DNA of 64,000 nucleotides. It comes from Azophilus sp965247035. GTDB taxonomy: Bacteria > Pseudomonadota > Gammaproteobacteria > Pseudomonadales > Azotimanducaceae. Positions 9,328 through 17,382 of this stretch are shown piece by piece. Made by a program: the position numbers and the translations under genes. The notes under the pieces were generated by a model. The model ran no database searches. It was given only the letters and a program-made list of their open reading frames with translations, and was not told the origin of the DNA. The stretch's first letter is position 1. Each line of letters begins with the position of its first letter. The stretch spans positions 248,001 to 312,000 of the forward strand of contig CBDFGJ010000001.1 in assembly GCA_965247035.1 (NCBI GenBank), written 5' to 3'.

Positions 9328-9472
9328 GTGCCGTCGCGTCCGCTCCGAGGCCGCTGTTGCCGGCTGCGGCCGTTCTTGGTGGCAGTTGGCGCGTTGGGGT
9401 TGGGATCAGGTTCAGTGCCGCTGTTGCCGCAAGCCACTGGATTTGGCGGGGTGGTTCGATGGACGCACAGAA

Positions 9473-9544
9473 TTTGGGGTGGTCTTGGGCGGGCCTGATA
9501 TGAACTGTTTTGGGGTGGTCTTGGGCGGGCCTGATATGAACTTT
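9473..9544 (+). repeat. 36-bp tandem duplication covering a start codon
   Basis: Two adjacent 36-bp units (9473-9508 and 9509-9544) differ at a single base. Each unit ends with GCCTGATATGAACT, so the acyl-CoA dehydrogenase start region is present twice. The two ATGs, at 9500 and 9536, are in the same frame, so either gives a full protein. Confidence 0.9.
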
Positions 9545-10702
9545 CAATTCAGCGAAGACCAAATCAGGATTGGCGATGCGGTGGCGAAGCTCTGTGCGCA
9601 ATTCCCGCCGGAGTATTGGTTGGCGAGGGATGCGGATGGCCGCTTCCCGGAGGAGTTTGTCGCCGCCATAGTCGAGGCAGGCTGGCTCGGCATCGCCATG
9701 CCAGAGGAGTATGGGGGCGCGGGCCTTGGCATCACCGAAGCGGCCATACTCAGCCATGCGATTGCGCGCTCCGGCGCTGGCTTTAGCGGCGCTTCGTCCA
9801 TCCATCTCAATTTATTCGGTCCGCATCCGATTGTGGTTTTTGGTACGGAGGAACAGAAGTCTCGGTTTCTGCCGCGCCTGATTCGGGGTGAGGACCGGGC
9901 CTGTTTTGGCGTGACCGAACCCGATGCAGGGCTGAACACCACGCGGCTGCAAACCTTGGCCGTTCGGGACGGTGTCCATTATGTGGTCAATGGCCGCAAG
10001 ATTTGGACCAGTACAGCGCAGACGGCAAACAAGATTCTTCTCATAGCGAGGACCAAGCCACTAGAAGAAAGCGAACGGCCCTCAGACACCCTGACGCTGT
10101 TCTACGCGGATTTGAATCCTGATCAGATTGAAGTGCGCGAGATCAAAAAAATGGGGCGCAAGGCGGTAGACTCCAATGCGCTGTTCATTGACGACCTGAT
10201 TGTTCCAGTGGAGGATCGAATCGGAGCGGAGGGGGAGGGTTGGAAATGTTTGCTGCATGGGTTGAATCCGGAACGGATACTCATTGCCGCTGAAGCGGTT
10301 GGACTCGGCCAAGCCGCACTGGAGCGGGCGGCCGGATATGCCCGTGAGCGGGTCGTTTTTGACCGCCCCATCGGCCAGAACCAAGCCATTCAACATCCCT
10401 TGGCGGTCAATTGGATGGAGTTGGAGGCGGCCAGCCTGATGGTCTTCAAGGCGGCCAGCCTGTACGACCAGGGCTTGCCCTGCGGTCAGGAGGCGAACGC
10501 CGCCAAGTACCTGGCCGCCGAGGCCGGGCTTTCCGCCTGCCAACGAGCCGTGCTCACCCACGGCGGCATGGGCTACGCCAAGGAATACCATGTGGAACGC
10601 TACCTGCGGGAGATGATGATTCCGATGATCGCCCCGGTCAGCCAGGAAATGATCAAGTCATTCATCGCCGAGCGAGCGCTCAAGCAGGCAAAGAGCTACT
10701 GA
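9536..10702 (+). CDS. Acyl-CoA dehydrogenase family protein
   Basis: The protein has 388 residues from the second ATG, which yields a normal ACAD N-terminus (MNFQFSEDQIRI). The upstream duplicate ATG at 9500 would add 12 residues. N-terminal helical, middle beta and C-terminal helical domains are all present. FGVTEPDAGLNTTRL is the FAD/substrate segment, and the C-terminal domain has THGGMGYAKEYHVERYLRE. These flavoenzymes make 2,3-enoyl-CoA from acyl-CoA and pass electrons to ETF. The exact substrate is unknown. It lies between the selenoprotein and the selC end of the convergent sel operon, so no functional link to selenium is implied. Confidence 0.9.
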   Translation: MNFQFSEDQIRIGDAVAKLCAQFPPEYWLARDADGRFPEEFVAAIVEAGWLGIAMPEEYGGAGLGITEAAILSHAIARSGAGFSGASSIHLNLFGPHPIVVFGTEEQKSRFLPRLIRGEDRACFGVTEPDAGLNTTRLQTLAVRDGVHYVVNGRKIWTSTAQTANKILLIARTKPLEESERPSDTLTLFYADLNPDQIEVREIKKMGRKAVDSNALFIDDLIVPVEDRIGAEGEGWKCLLHGLNPERILIAAEAVGLGQAALERAAGYARERVVFDRPIGQNQAIQHPLAVNWMELEAASLMVFKAASLYDQGLPCGQEANAAKYLAAEAGLSACQRAVLTHGGMGYAKEYHVERYLREMMIPMIAPVSQEMIKSFIAERALKQAKSY

Positions 10703-10820
10703 ATTGCCCTGACCAGCCGCATTCACCGCAAGGGCGAGCGTGGCAAGCCGCTGACCGAGCAGCCTCGGGAGCAATCGGGCCAAGTCGCCTGTGGCGCTGG
10801 TCAATCAGATGTTCTCTAAT

Positions 10821-10913
10821 TGGCGGAAGAGGTAGGAGTCGAACCCACCAGGCACGTTATCGCGCCTCAACGGCTTTGAAGGCCGCGCGCCCCACCGGAG
10901 ACGATGCTCTTCC
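10821..10913 (-). tRNA. selC: tRNA-Sec (anticodon TCA), selC
   Basis: On the minus strand the sequence opens GGAAGAGCATCGTCTCCGG and closes CTCTTCCGCCA with an encoded CCA. The anticodon loop is CTTCAAA between CGGC and GCCG, giving anticodon TCA. A long 7-bp variable arm (AGGCGCG/CGTGCCT) and a T-arm with GTTCGAC are visible. At 93 nt with CCA it matches selC, which is longer than other tRNAs. It begins 16 nt after the selB stop on the same strand, so it is probably co-transcribed with selA-selB. Confidence 0.95.
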
Positions 10914-10929
10914 TCATTTGCCGCCAACA

Positions 10930-12801
10930 TTAGCGCAACTTTAGCGGCCCGACCACCGTGCGCGTGTCGCCGCTGCGACGGGTGAAGCCGCGCCCGTCGA
11001 AGTACTCAAGAAGCTCTATGGCGACGTTGCGGCCGATGCCGGTGCTGTCGCGAAACCGGCGTACCGTCAAGGGCTCTTTTGCCGCCAGCGCGTCGACCTG
11101 TTGGGCAATGCTCGTCAGCCTGTCCGGCTGGTAGAAGCGCTTGGCGGAAACCTGAACCAAGAGGCCGCGTCGGGCTAAGCTGTTGAGGCCGTCGTTCAGC
11201 CTCGGCAACGGCAGGCCAAGCACCTTGGTGAGGTCGCCGACGCTCGGCGCTTGGTCTTGATCGAGGTGGTGGCGCAGACGGTCGAACAGCGCTTGCTCCT
11301 CCTTGGGGATCTGGGCGACATGGGTGGGTAAATGATAGGTGCCGGCGGTTCTTTGCAAACGCTTCTCACCCACCAACTCGTTGAGAAGGCGCACCAGAAA
11401 TCGGGCTGGGACGCTGCTTGGCAGCGCCTTGGCGGTCGCCCCGGGTGCGTTGGGATGCTTGGCTTGATGCTCGGCGACGAGTTGCAGGGCCTGCCGCTGC
11501 CAATCCGACCATTGGGCTTGCAGCACGGCCTCATCTCCTAGGACGACCAGCTCGAATGCCGACAACCCTTGGCGCAGTTCCGCATCCGTCAGGCCGAGGG
11601 TGTTTTGCAATTGCTGCGGTCGTATGGTGCCTTGGCCGAGCAGGGCGGCGATGAGGTCGTGCCGGCTCGCTGACTTGAAGGCGCGGATTGGGGCCAACCG
11701 GGCCGGGTCTCGACGCCGCAAGGTGGACGGCTCAAGGTCGGTGAGCACCATGCCGCCGCCAAGCGTTAGATCTTGGCCTTGGTCGCGCAGCACCACAGCA
11801 TCCCCGTGCCGTGCGCACAGAGGCTCATCAGTGATGATCTCCGCTTCCTGGCATGAACCCGGCAGCGCCTTCGTTGTGCGCAATAGCGCCAATCGAGCAG
11901 TGCTGCGGCTGGTGGCGTGATGGACGTGGACGGGCAGCCAGTGCCGCACCGGCCGAGGGAAGTCCTCAAGGATTTTTAGATCGACTACGAAATTGCGGCG
12001 CAGGGGCACGGGCCTTTCCGTCAGCCAGCACCCGCGCCGCACTTGGCGCAGGCTGCCTCCGGCTAGGTTGACCGCCGCTCGGTCGCCGATGGCCGCCGTC
12101 TCCGCGGCTTGGTCCTGCACGCGCAGTCCCCGCACCCGAACCTTATCGCCGCTTGGAAAGATGTACAGTTCATCGTTTTGCGCGGCTCGCCCGGCGTGGA
12201 CGGTGCCAGTCACCACTAGGCCGGCGCCATGCATATTGAAGGCGCGGTCTATGGCCAGCCGGAATTGCCCCTCGGCCTGAACTTTGGCGGCGTTGTCGGC
12301 GGCCGCCCACAGAGCTTGCTTCAGTTCGGCGATGCCGGTGCCGGTAGCAGCGGAGGTGCGGTGAATGGGGGCATTCTCAAGAAAGCCGCCGCGAACGCAG
12401 GCACGCACTTTGGCTTCGGCCTCCTTGGCTTGCGCATCGTTGACGCGGTCGCACTTGGTCAACGCCACCAAGCCGCGGGACAGGCCGTTGAGCGAGAGAA
12501 TCTGAAGATGCTCCCGGGTTTGCGGCATGGGGCCGTCGCCGGCGTCCACCACGAGCAGGGCGAATTGCTGAGCGGCTACCCCAGCCACCATGTTGTGTAT
12601 AAAACGATGATGGCCTGGCACATCGACCAAGCCTAGGACGCCGCCGCCTTGCGCCTCGCCCCGTCGTTCGTAGGCGAAGCCTAGGTCTATGGTGAGGCCC
12701 CGTCGACGCTCCTCGGCCAGCCGGTCGGTATCTACCCCGGTCAGTGCTTTGATGAGGCTCGTCTTGCCGTGGTCCACATGACCGGAAAGAGCAACGATCA
12801 T
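10930..12801 (-). CDS. selB: Selenocysteine-specific elongation factor SelB
   Basis: This 623-residue GTPase starts MIVALSGHVDHGKTSL, the G1 motif near residues 7-14. It has DVPGHHRFIHNM (G3) and TKCDR (G4), then EF-Tu-like domains II and III. The C-terminal ~250 residues are strings of winged-helix modules ending in TGIGRNVAIELLEYFD, which in SelB bind the SECIS hairpin. SelB delivers Sec-tRNA-Sec to ribosomes paused at UGA. Its ATG overlaps the selA stop by 4 bases (ATGA-type coupling), and selC follows immediately. The length matches E. coli SelB (about 614). Confidence 0.96.
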   Translation of the reverse strand: MIVALSGHVDHGKTSLIKALTGVDTDRLAEERRRGLTIDLGFAYERRGEAQGGGVLGLVDVPGHHRFIHNMVAGVAAQQFALLVVDAGDGPMPQTREHLQILSLNGLSRGLVALTKCDRVNDAQAKEAEAKVRACVRGGFLENAPIHRTSAATGTGIAELKQALWAAADNAAKVQAEGQFRLAIDRAFNMHGAGLVVTGTVHAGRAAQNDELYIFPSGDKVRVRGLRVQDQAAETAAIGDRAAVNLAGGSLRQVRRGCWLTERPVPLRRNFVVDLKILEDFPRPVRHWLPVHVHHATSRSTARLALLRTTKALPGSCQEAEIITDEPLCARHGDAVVLRDQGQDLTLGGGMVLTDLEPSTLRRRDPARLAPIRAFKSASRHDLIAALLGQGTIRPQQLQNTLGLTDAELRQGLSAFELVVLGDEAVLQAQWSDWQRQALQLVAEHQAKHPNAPGATAKALPSSVPARFLVRLLNELVGEKRLQRTAGTYHLPTHVAQIPKEEQALFDRLRHHLDQDQAPSVGDLTKVLGLPLPRLNDGLNSLARRGLLVQVSAKRFYQPDRLTSIAQQVDALAAKEPLTVRRFRDSTGIGRNVAIELLEYFDGRGFTRRSGDTRTVVGPLKLR

Positions 12802-14171
12802 TTGCTTGGCAGCGCCTCTAGGGATCTTAGGGCGCGATCGAAGTTCACCACTGAGCGCATGTCCAGCCAGAGCGCTTGGTGTTGGATGCGGCCGATGACC
12901 GGTTCGTTTAGCTGTCGCAGTCGCTGCGCAAGGAGGCCCACTCGGGCACCATCCCGGTGGCCGATGGCCAGGGCGCGGCTCTCGATGGGCTGATTGGGCA
13001 GGGCGCCGCTGCCGATTTGTGCGGCGCTCGGCTTGGCCTCAATCCGGTAAGCCTCCAGTTTGCTGGCAAGAACCCGCTGCACTGCGTCGGCACGGTTTTC
13101 AAGCGCGGCCAAGGGAGTGGTCAGCATACGCAGCACAGGCAGGGCTTCGGTCAGCCGGTCTGGATCTTCATAGAGCTTGAGGATTTCATTGAGCAGGGCC
13201 AAGGCGATTTTGTCTAGCCGCAGGGCCCGCTTCAGCGGGTTGGTCTCCAGACGGGCTATGAGGTCGGCGCGGCCAACGATCAGGCCGGCCTGGACGCCGC
13301 CCATGAGCTTGTCGCCGCTGAAAGTGACAAGGTCCGCACCATCCTTCAGCACCTTCTGCGGCATGGGTTCATGTGGCAGGCCAAGGCGGGCCAAGTTCAC
13401 CAAAGCGCCGCTGCCAAGGTCCACGCACAGGGGGATTCGCCGCTGCTGCGCCAGCTTTGCCAGCTCCGCCGTGCCGACCTCGCTAGCGAAGCCGGTGACG
13501 GCATAGTTGCTTGGGTGGACCTTCAGAAAGCAGGCCGCTTGGTCGGCGACGGCGGCGAAATCCTGTAGATGGGTGCGATTGGTGGTGCCCACCTCAAGCA
13601 ATTGGCAACCGGAGCGCTGCATCAGGTCCGGCAAGCGGAAGCTGCCGCCGATCTCGACCAATTCCCCACGGGACACGGGCACCGGTTTGGCCAACGCCAA
13701 GGTGTTCAACACCAACAAAAGGGCGCCTGCATTGTTGTTGACCAAGGTGGCGGCCTCGGCGCCGGTCAGCCGCACCAGTCGTCGCTCCACCGCCCCCTCA
13801 CGGCTGCCGCGCCGCCCGTCAGCAACATCGTACTCCAGGTTCATGGAGCCGGTGACCAAGGGCCGCACCGCATCCCAAAGTTCGCCGCTTAGGGGAGCTC
13901 GGCCCAGGTTGGTGTGGATGACGGTGCCCGTCATGTTGTGAACCGGCTGGTAACTATGTCCGGCAAGCTGTGCATTGAGCCGGGCCGCGCATTGGACCCT
14001 GTCGGCCGCCCATGCAGGAACTTCCCCATCGTGCCGCCAGCGGGCTTGCCATTGCCGCAGTGTTTCTTTCACCGCGCCAAGGCCGTGACGCTCCAACAGC
14101 GGTTCAAGCTCCGGCGCGTTCAGCAGTTTGTGGATTGCGGGCAACTGCCGGAGCTGCATGGTGATGCTCAT
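12798..14171 (-). CDS. selA: L-seryl-tRNA(Sec) selenium transferase SelA
   Basis: This is a 457-residue PLP enzyme of the SelA family. The PLP lysine lies in TFSGDKLMGGVQAG at about residue 288. The N-terminal helical domain opens with RQLPAIHKLLNAPEL and the motif NMTGTVIHTNLGRAPLS is typical. SelA converts seryl-tRNA-Sec into selenocysteyl-tRNA using selenophosphate. A second in-frame ATG at 14159 (MQLRQLPAI) is an equally plausible start, and I see no strong Shine-Dalgarno for either. It is the first gene of a selA-selB-selC operon. The selenophosphate synthetase gene selD is not in this window. Confidence 0.96.
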   Translation of the reverse strand: MSITMQLRQLPAIHKLLNAPELEPLLERHGLGAVKETLRQWQARWRHDGEVPAWAADRVQCAARLNAQLAGHSYQPVHNMTGTVIHTNLGRAPLSGELWDAVRPLVTGSMNLEYDVADGRRGSREGAVERRLVRLTGAEAATLVNNNAGALLLVLNTLALAKPVPVSRGELVEIGGSFRLPDLMQRSGCQLLEVGTTNRTHLQDFAAVADQAACFLKVHPSNYAVTGFASEVGTAELAKLAQQRRIPLCVDLGSGALVNLARLGLPHEPMPQKVLKDGADLVTFSGDKLMGGVQAGLIVGRADLIARLETNPLKRALRLDKIALALLNEILKLYEDPDRLTEALPVLRMLTTPLAALENRADAVQRVLASKLEAYRIEAKPSAAQIGSGALPNQPIESRALAIGHRDGARVGLLAQRLRQLNEPVIGRIQHQALWLDMRSVVNFDRALRSLEALPSK

Positions 14172-14194
14172 TCATGTGGTTGATATAAGCTGGA

Positions 14195-14278
14195 AGTTTA
14201 ACCCGTAAAGGGGAGGCTACGGGAAAACGTGGCGCCTATGTAGGGCTGCCCCGCAACCGATGCCCCTAGTGTGCTGCC
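14195..14278 (+). promoter_or_regulatory. Possible degenerate cobalamin-riboswitch-like RNA
   Basis: The plus strand shows AAAGGGGAGG, then a hairpin closed by CTAC/GTAG, then GGCTGCCCCGCAACCG, then TGTGCTGCC. This order resembles the conserved core of cobalamin riboswitches (GGGAA block, P5 hairpin, GCTGCCCCGCAACTG block, B12-box end). Several positions differ from consensus and the B12 box is poor. A transposase remnant follows at once, not a B12 gene. It may be a riboswitch whose target gene was lost. It also lies just upstream of selA on the other strand. Confidence 0.3.
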
Positions 14279-14282
14279 CTAT

Positions 14283-14381
14283 ACGTTTCTTAAGACTGTT
14301 GTGAGATCCCGACTGACCTTCAAGGCGACGACCATGAACCTGCTGAAAGCGGCCAATCGGATCGAGTTGATGGCCGCCTGA
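14283..14381 (+). pseudogene. Transposase C-terminal remnant (copy 1)
   Basis: About 33 codons ending in TGA encode TVVRSRLTFKATTMNLLKAA and then NRIELMAA. The same tail, with a few substitutions, occurs at 31642-31743. The downstream sequence GGxCGGGGxCCGTCCGA is also shared, so both are 3' ends of the same insertion sequence. No upstream transposase part is present. I cannot assign the IS family with certainty. The rest of 14382-14515 shows nothing recognisable. Confidence 0.55.
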
Positions 14382-14515
14382 GGGCGGGGCCGTCCGACAG
14401 GGAGGTCTCTTCGGGCTGTCGCGAAGCCTCGGACGCTCTTGCCTTTTGTCCGTGCTAGGAAGGGAGTTTGCTTGCTGCCTTGCCGCTGGGCAAGCATCTC
14501 ATGTAGGGTTGTGCG

Positions 14516-15427
14516 ATGGGCGAGGGTGCTGGTTCGCAATTCCGTCATATCGGCTTGATTGGTCGGCGCGGCAGCGCTGGTGTAGTCGATAGCTTAGTTG
14601 CTGTCCTCGGCTGCTTGGCGGAGGGCGGTGTCCGTATTCTCATTGAGGACGCCACCGCCAAGCTTCTGCATGGGCTTGATCTCGGTGGCGCCGGCTGTGA
14701 AACCGGTTCACGCCTGTACTTGGGCGAACGCTGCGATTTGATTGTGGTTGTTGGCGGTGATGGCAGCTTGTTGGGGGTGGGGCGGGACCTGGCTCATGCC
14801 CGAGTGCCGGTGCTGGGCATCAATCGGGGCGGCTTGGGCTTCTTGGCGGACATTGCGCCGAAACGAATTCCAGAACAGCTAGGCGCGGTGCTGCAGGGCG
14901 AATACCGGGTGGAGGACCACTTTCTGCTTGATGCCAGGGTGTGGCGAGCAGGGCGGGAGATTGCCCGCTCGCAGGCGCTGAACGATGTCGTGGTGCATGG
15001 TGGCAGCCTGGCCCGGATGATCGAGTTCTCCTTGGCGGTGGCCGATGAATTCGTTTACGACCAGCGCTCGGACGGGCTAATCGTGTCCTCGCCCACAGGC
15101 TCCACGGCCTACGCTCTGTCCGCCGGCGGGCCGATCATGCACCCTTCCCTCGACGCCATCGTCGTCGTGCCGATGTACCCCCACACCCTGACCTCAAGGC
15201 CCTTGGTGGTGCGAGGTGATTCGGGGCTGTCGATTACCCTAGGCGAAGTGGACGCAGCGCAGCTCAGTTGTGATTCCCAAGTGAGCTTTGACCTTGAAAG
15301 CGGCGATCAGATCAAGATCGACAAATACCAAACTCCTCTCCGTCTGGTTTACACCTTTGGCCATAGCTTCTATGAATCCTGCCGCAGCAAGCTCGATTGG
15401 GCCACTAGGCTAGGGGGACAGGATTGA
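14516..15427 (+). CDS. nadK: NAD kinase
   Basis: This 303-residue protein has the defining GGDGS motif at residues 80-84 and a conserved ND pair (LNDVVVHGG) near residue 158. The C-terminal beta-sandwich includes SSPTGSTAYALSAGGPI, the NAD-binding part. NadK phosphorylates NAD to NADP using ATP or polyphosphate and is normally an essential cytoplasmic enzyme. The first dozen residues are longer than in E. coli, so a slightly later start is possible. It stands alone, with an IS remnant upstream and a MITE downstream. Confidence 0.95.
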   Translation: MGEGAGSQFRHIGLIGRRGSAGVVDSLVAVLGCLAEGGVRILIEDATAKLLHGLDLGGAGCETGSRLYLGERCDLIVVVGGDGSLLGVGRDLAHARVPVLGINRGGLGFLADIAPKRIPEQLGAVLQGEYRVEDHFLLDARVWRAGREIARSQALNDVVVHGGSLARMIEFSLAVADEFVYDQRSDGLIVSSPTGSTAYALSAGGPIMHPSLDAIVVVPMYPHTLTSRPLVVRGDSGLSITLGEVDAAQLSCDSQVSFDLESGDQIKIDKYQTPLRLVYTFGHSFYESCRSKLDWATRLGGQD

Positions 15428-15486
15428 ACCGGACCGCGGCGGTTGGCGCAGCGGTCCGGATGGGTCAAATTCCACCTCGTCTCCCG

Positions 15487-15627
15487 GGAACCTCTGATCA
15501 GCTTCCCGGGACTGGTCATCGCAGACCGGATGGAGCCATTCATCTTCTACTTTCAATGGCCGGCACGTCATCGAAAAAGACTGGTCTTGTCGCACTGCGA
15601 AAACCTGCGAATTTTTCAGAGGTGTCC
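15487..15627 (+). mobile_element. MITE copy C (141 bp)
   Basis: This is the third copy of the element seen at 2562 and 4040, in the same orientation. It starts GGAACCTCTGATCAG and ends CAGAGGTGTC followed by CTAG. The left flank (CCCG) no longer matches the CTAG. It is the most diverged of the three and lies between nadK and the 3' end of the mocA-like gene, 12 bp from the latter's stop. Confidence 0.7.
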
Positions 15628-15638
15628 TAGCTTATACG

Positions 15639-16256
15639 CTATGCTGGCGGGGAGTCGATGTCCTGAACAACCCCCGGATCATCCACCGCCAAATCGACCA
15701 CGCGGTTGCGGTGGCAGCGAAGGACACCCAGCGCACCCACATCGCCCTTGAGTTCGCGCAATTCTGAAAAATAAGCTCGCCCGAACCCCACCGGGTGCCC
15801 AGGCGCATTCTGGTGCATGGGTCGGACGATGGCATTTGCATGGCGCATCGCCCGGCGCAAGTTGGTCAACGTGGATGGCTCGACCCAAGGCATGTCGCCC
15901 AAGGCGATGAACAAGGCGTCAAGGTCGCTTGCGGCGGCGACGCCGGCGGCAAGGGAATGGCCCATCCCCAGCTTGGCGTCTGGCGCAAAGACCTTATTGC
16001 AATTGCCCAGCGAGCGCGACCAGTCTTCATCCTCCGGGCGCAACACCACAAAAACGGTTTCGAATGCGTCTTGGTAGAGGGCCAAAGTGGTCTCCACCAG
16101 CGTCCGGCTGCCGGCTAGTCGCCAGCGGCGTTTGTCGCTGCCAAAGCGCCGGCCGTAGCCGGCCGCCAATAACACGGCTGCTTGCTCAAACGCTTCGACC
16201 GTCAAATCTTGCGCCTCCGGCGGGGGCGTTTGCCGGTCGTCTGCAATTTGGCTCAA
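15639..16256 (-). CDS. MobA/MocA-like molybdenum cofactor nucleotidyltransferase
   Basis: This 205-residue protein has the GT-A nucleotidyltransferase opening AVLLAAGYGRRFGSDKRR near residue 27. An acidic metal-binding stretch, ALGDMPWVEPSTL, follows, then PGHPVGFGRAYF. These features match MocA (CTP:molybdopterin cytidylyltransferase), which makes the MCD form of Moco used by xanthine-dehydrogenase-type enzymes. XdhC is the adjacent upstream gene on the same strand (28-bp gap), a common pairing for Mo-hydroxylase maturation. No Mo-hydroxylase structural gene is in view. Confidence 0.8.
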   Translation of the reverse strand: MSQIADDRQTPPPEAQDLTVEAFEQAAVLLAAGYGRRFGSDKRRWRLAGSRTLVETTLALYQDAFETVFVVLRPEDEDWSRSLGNCNKVFAPDAKLGMGHSLAAGVAAASDLDALFIALGDMPWVEPSTLTNLRRAMRHANAIVRPMHQNAPGHPVGFGRAYFSELRELKGDVGALGVLRCHRNRVVDLAVDDPGVVQDIDSPPA

Positions 16257-16284
16257 ATTAAAGGATGGTCACTGCTCAAGAACG

Positions 16285-17283
16285 CTAGGCGCTGGCGCGT
16301 TCAAGCTGTCGGTATGCGTCCTGGGCGAGCCGGGTCTGTACGGCGATGATTTCCGCCATCACGGCGATGGCGATTTCAGGCGGCGTTTTGCTGCCGATGG
16401 GCAGGCCAACCGGGGCGTGCAGGCGGTTGATTTCCGCTGTGGTCAATGCCAACGCCTGAAGCCGCTTGCGCCGGTTGGCGGAGGTGCGGTTGGAGCCCAT
16501 GGCGCCGATGTAGAAGGCGTCTGTCTTGAGCGCCTCCATCATGCCCATGTCATCGATGCGAGGGTCGTGGGTTAGGGCGACGATGGCGGAGGATGGGTCA
16601 TTCGCATGGGCCTTGACCGCATCGTCCGGCATGTCGTTGACCAACTTGGCGCCCTCCACGTTGAAATCCAGCAATAGCTGCTCCCGCGGGTCGCATACGG
16701 TCACTTGGTAGTCGAGCATCTGCGCCAGCTCGGCCAGATATTTGGAGACCATGCCGGCACCGATGATGAACAAGTGCCGGCGAGGCCCCCAAGTGTGCTC
16801 CAGCACTTGCGCCGTCGGGTCCCAAGCCAACGGCTCGGCAGTCTCCACGTCCTCATGGCTGAAGCGGCCCCGGCGCAGGTCCACCCGCCGCCGCACCGGT
16901 CGCCGTTGGTCCAGGCGCACCTTGAGGTGACGGAAATGAGTGCGCCAAGGCTGCTCGGCGCGCAGGGGTTCAACAATGATGTCGAGGTGGCCGCCGCAGG
17001 GCAGGCCAAGCTTCTCAGTCTCCTCGGCGGTCACGCCGTATTGCAGGAATTGAGCGCGGTCAGCGGCGAAATCCTTGCTGGTGAGCTTCTCCAGCAGATC
17101 GTCCTCCACGCAGCCGCCGGAGAGGGAGCCGGTCACGCGGCCAGATTGGTTGCAGGCGAAAAGGGAGCCGACCGGTCGAGGCGATGAGCCCCAAGTCTGC
17201 ACGACGGTTGCCAGCCAACAATGCTGGTCGGCATCCAGCCAAGCACTGACTTGGTTCAACACTTCGCGATCGACGGCCTGCAT
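16285..17283 (-). CDS. XdhC/CoxI family molybdenum-enzyme maturation protein
   Basis: The protein has 332 residues. The N-terminal XdhC/CoxI domain shows TVVQTWGSSPRPVGSLF and GSLSGGCVEDDLLEKL, with GLPCGGHLDI carrying the conserved cysteine. The C-terminal Rossmann domain has HLFIIGAGMVSKYLAELA. XdhC proteins bind Moco, assist its sulfuration and deliver it to molybdenum hydroxylases. It shares an operon with the MocA-like gene and diverges from pepN (about 100 bp between starts). Some XdhC homologues (YqeB) act on selenium-dependent Mo hydroxylases. Nothing in this sequence proves that role here. Confidence 0.88.
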   Translation of the reverse strand: MQAVDREVLNQVSAWLDADQHCWLATVVQTWGSSPRPVGSLFACNQSGRVTGSLSGGCVEDDLLEKLTSKDFAADRAQFLQYGVTAEETEKLGLPCGGHLDIIVEPLRAEQPWRTHFRHLKVRLDQRRPVRRRVDLRRGRFSHEDVETAEPLAWDPTAQVLEHTWGPRRHLFIIGAGMVSKYLAELAQMLDYQVTVCDPREQLLLDFNVEGAKLVNDMPDDAVKAHANDPSSAIVALTHDPRIDDMGMMEALKTDAFYIGAMGSNRTSANRRKRLQALALTTAEINRLHAPVGLPIGSKTPPEIAIAVMAEIIAVQTRLAQDAYRQLERASA

Positions 17284-17382
17284 GGATACAATGGCTTCAT
17301 AAGCACCGACATTGGTGCCGGAATTCTACCACCAAAGAGGCGGCCTCGCCCCCTCGCCAACCCTCAGCAGGAGACCAAGTTG

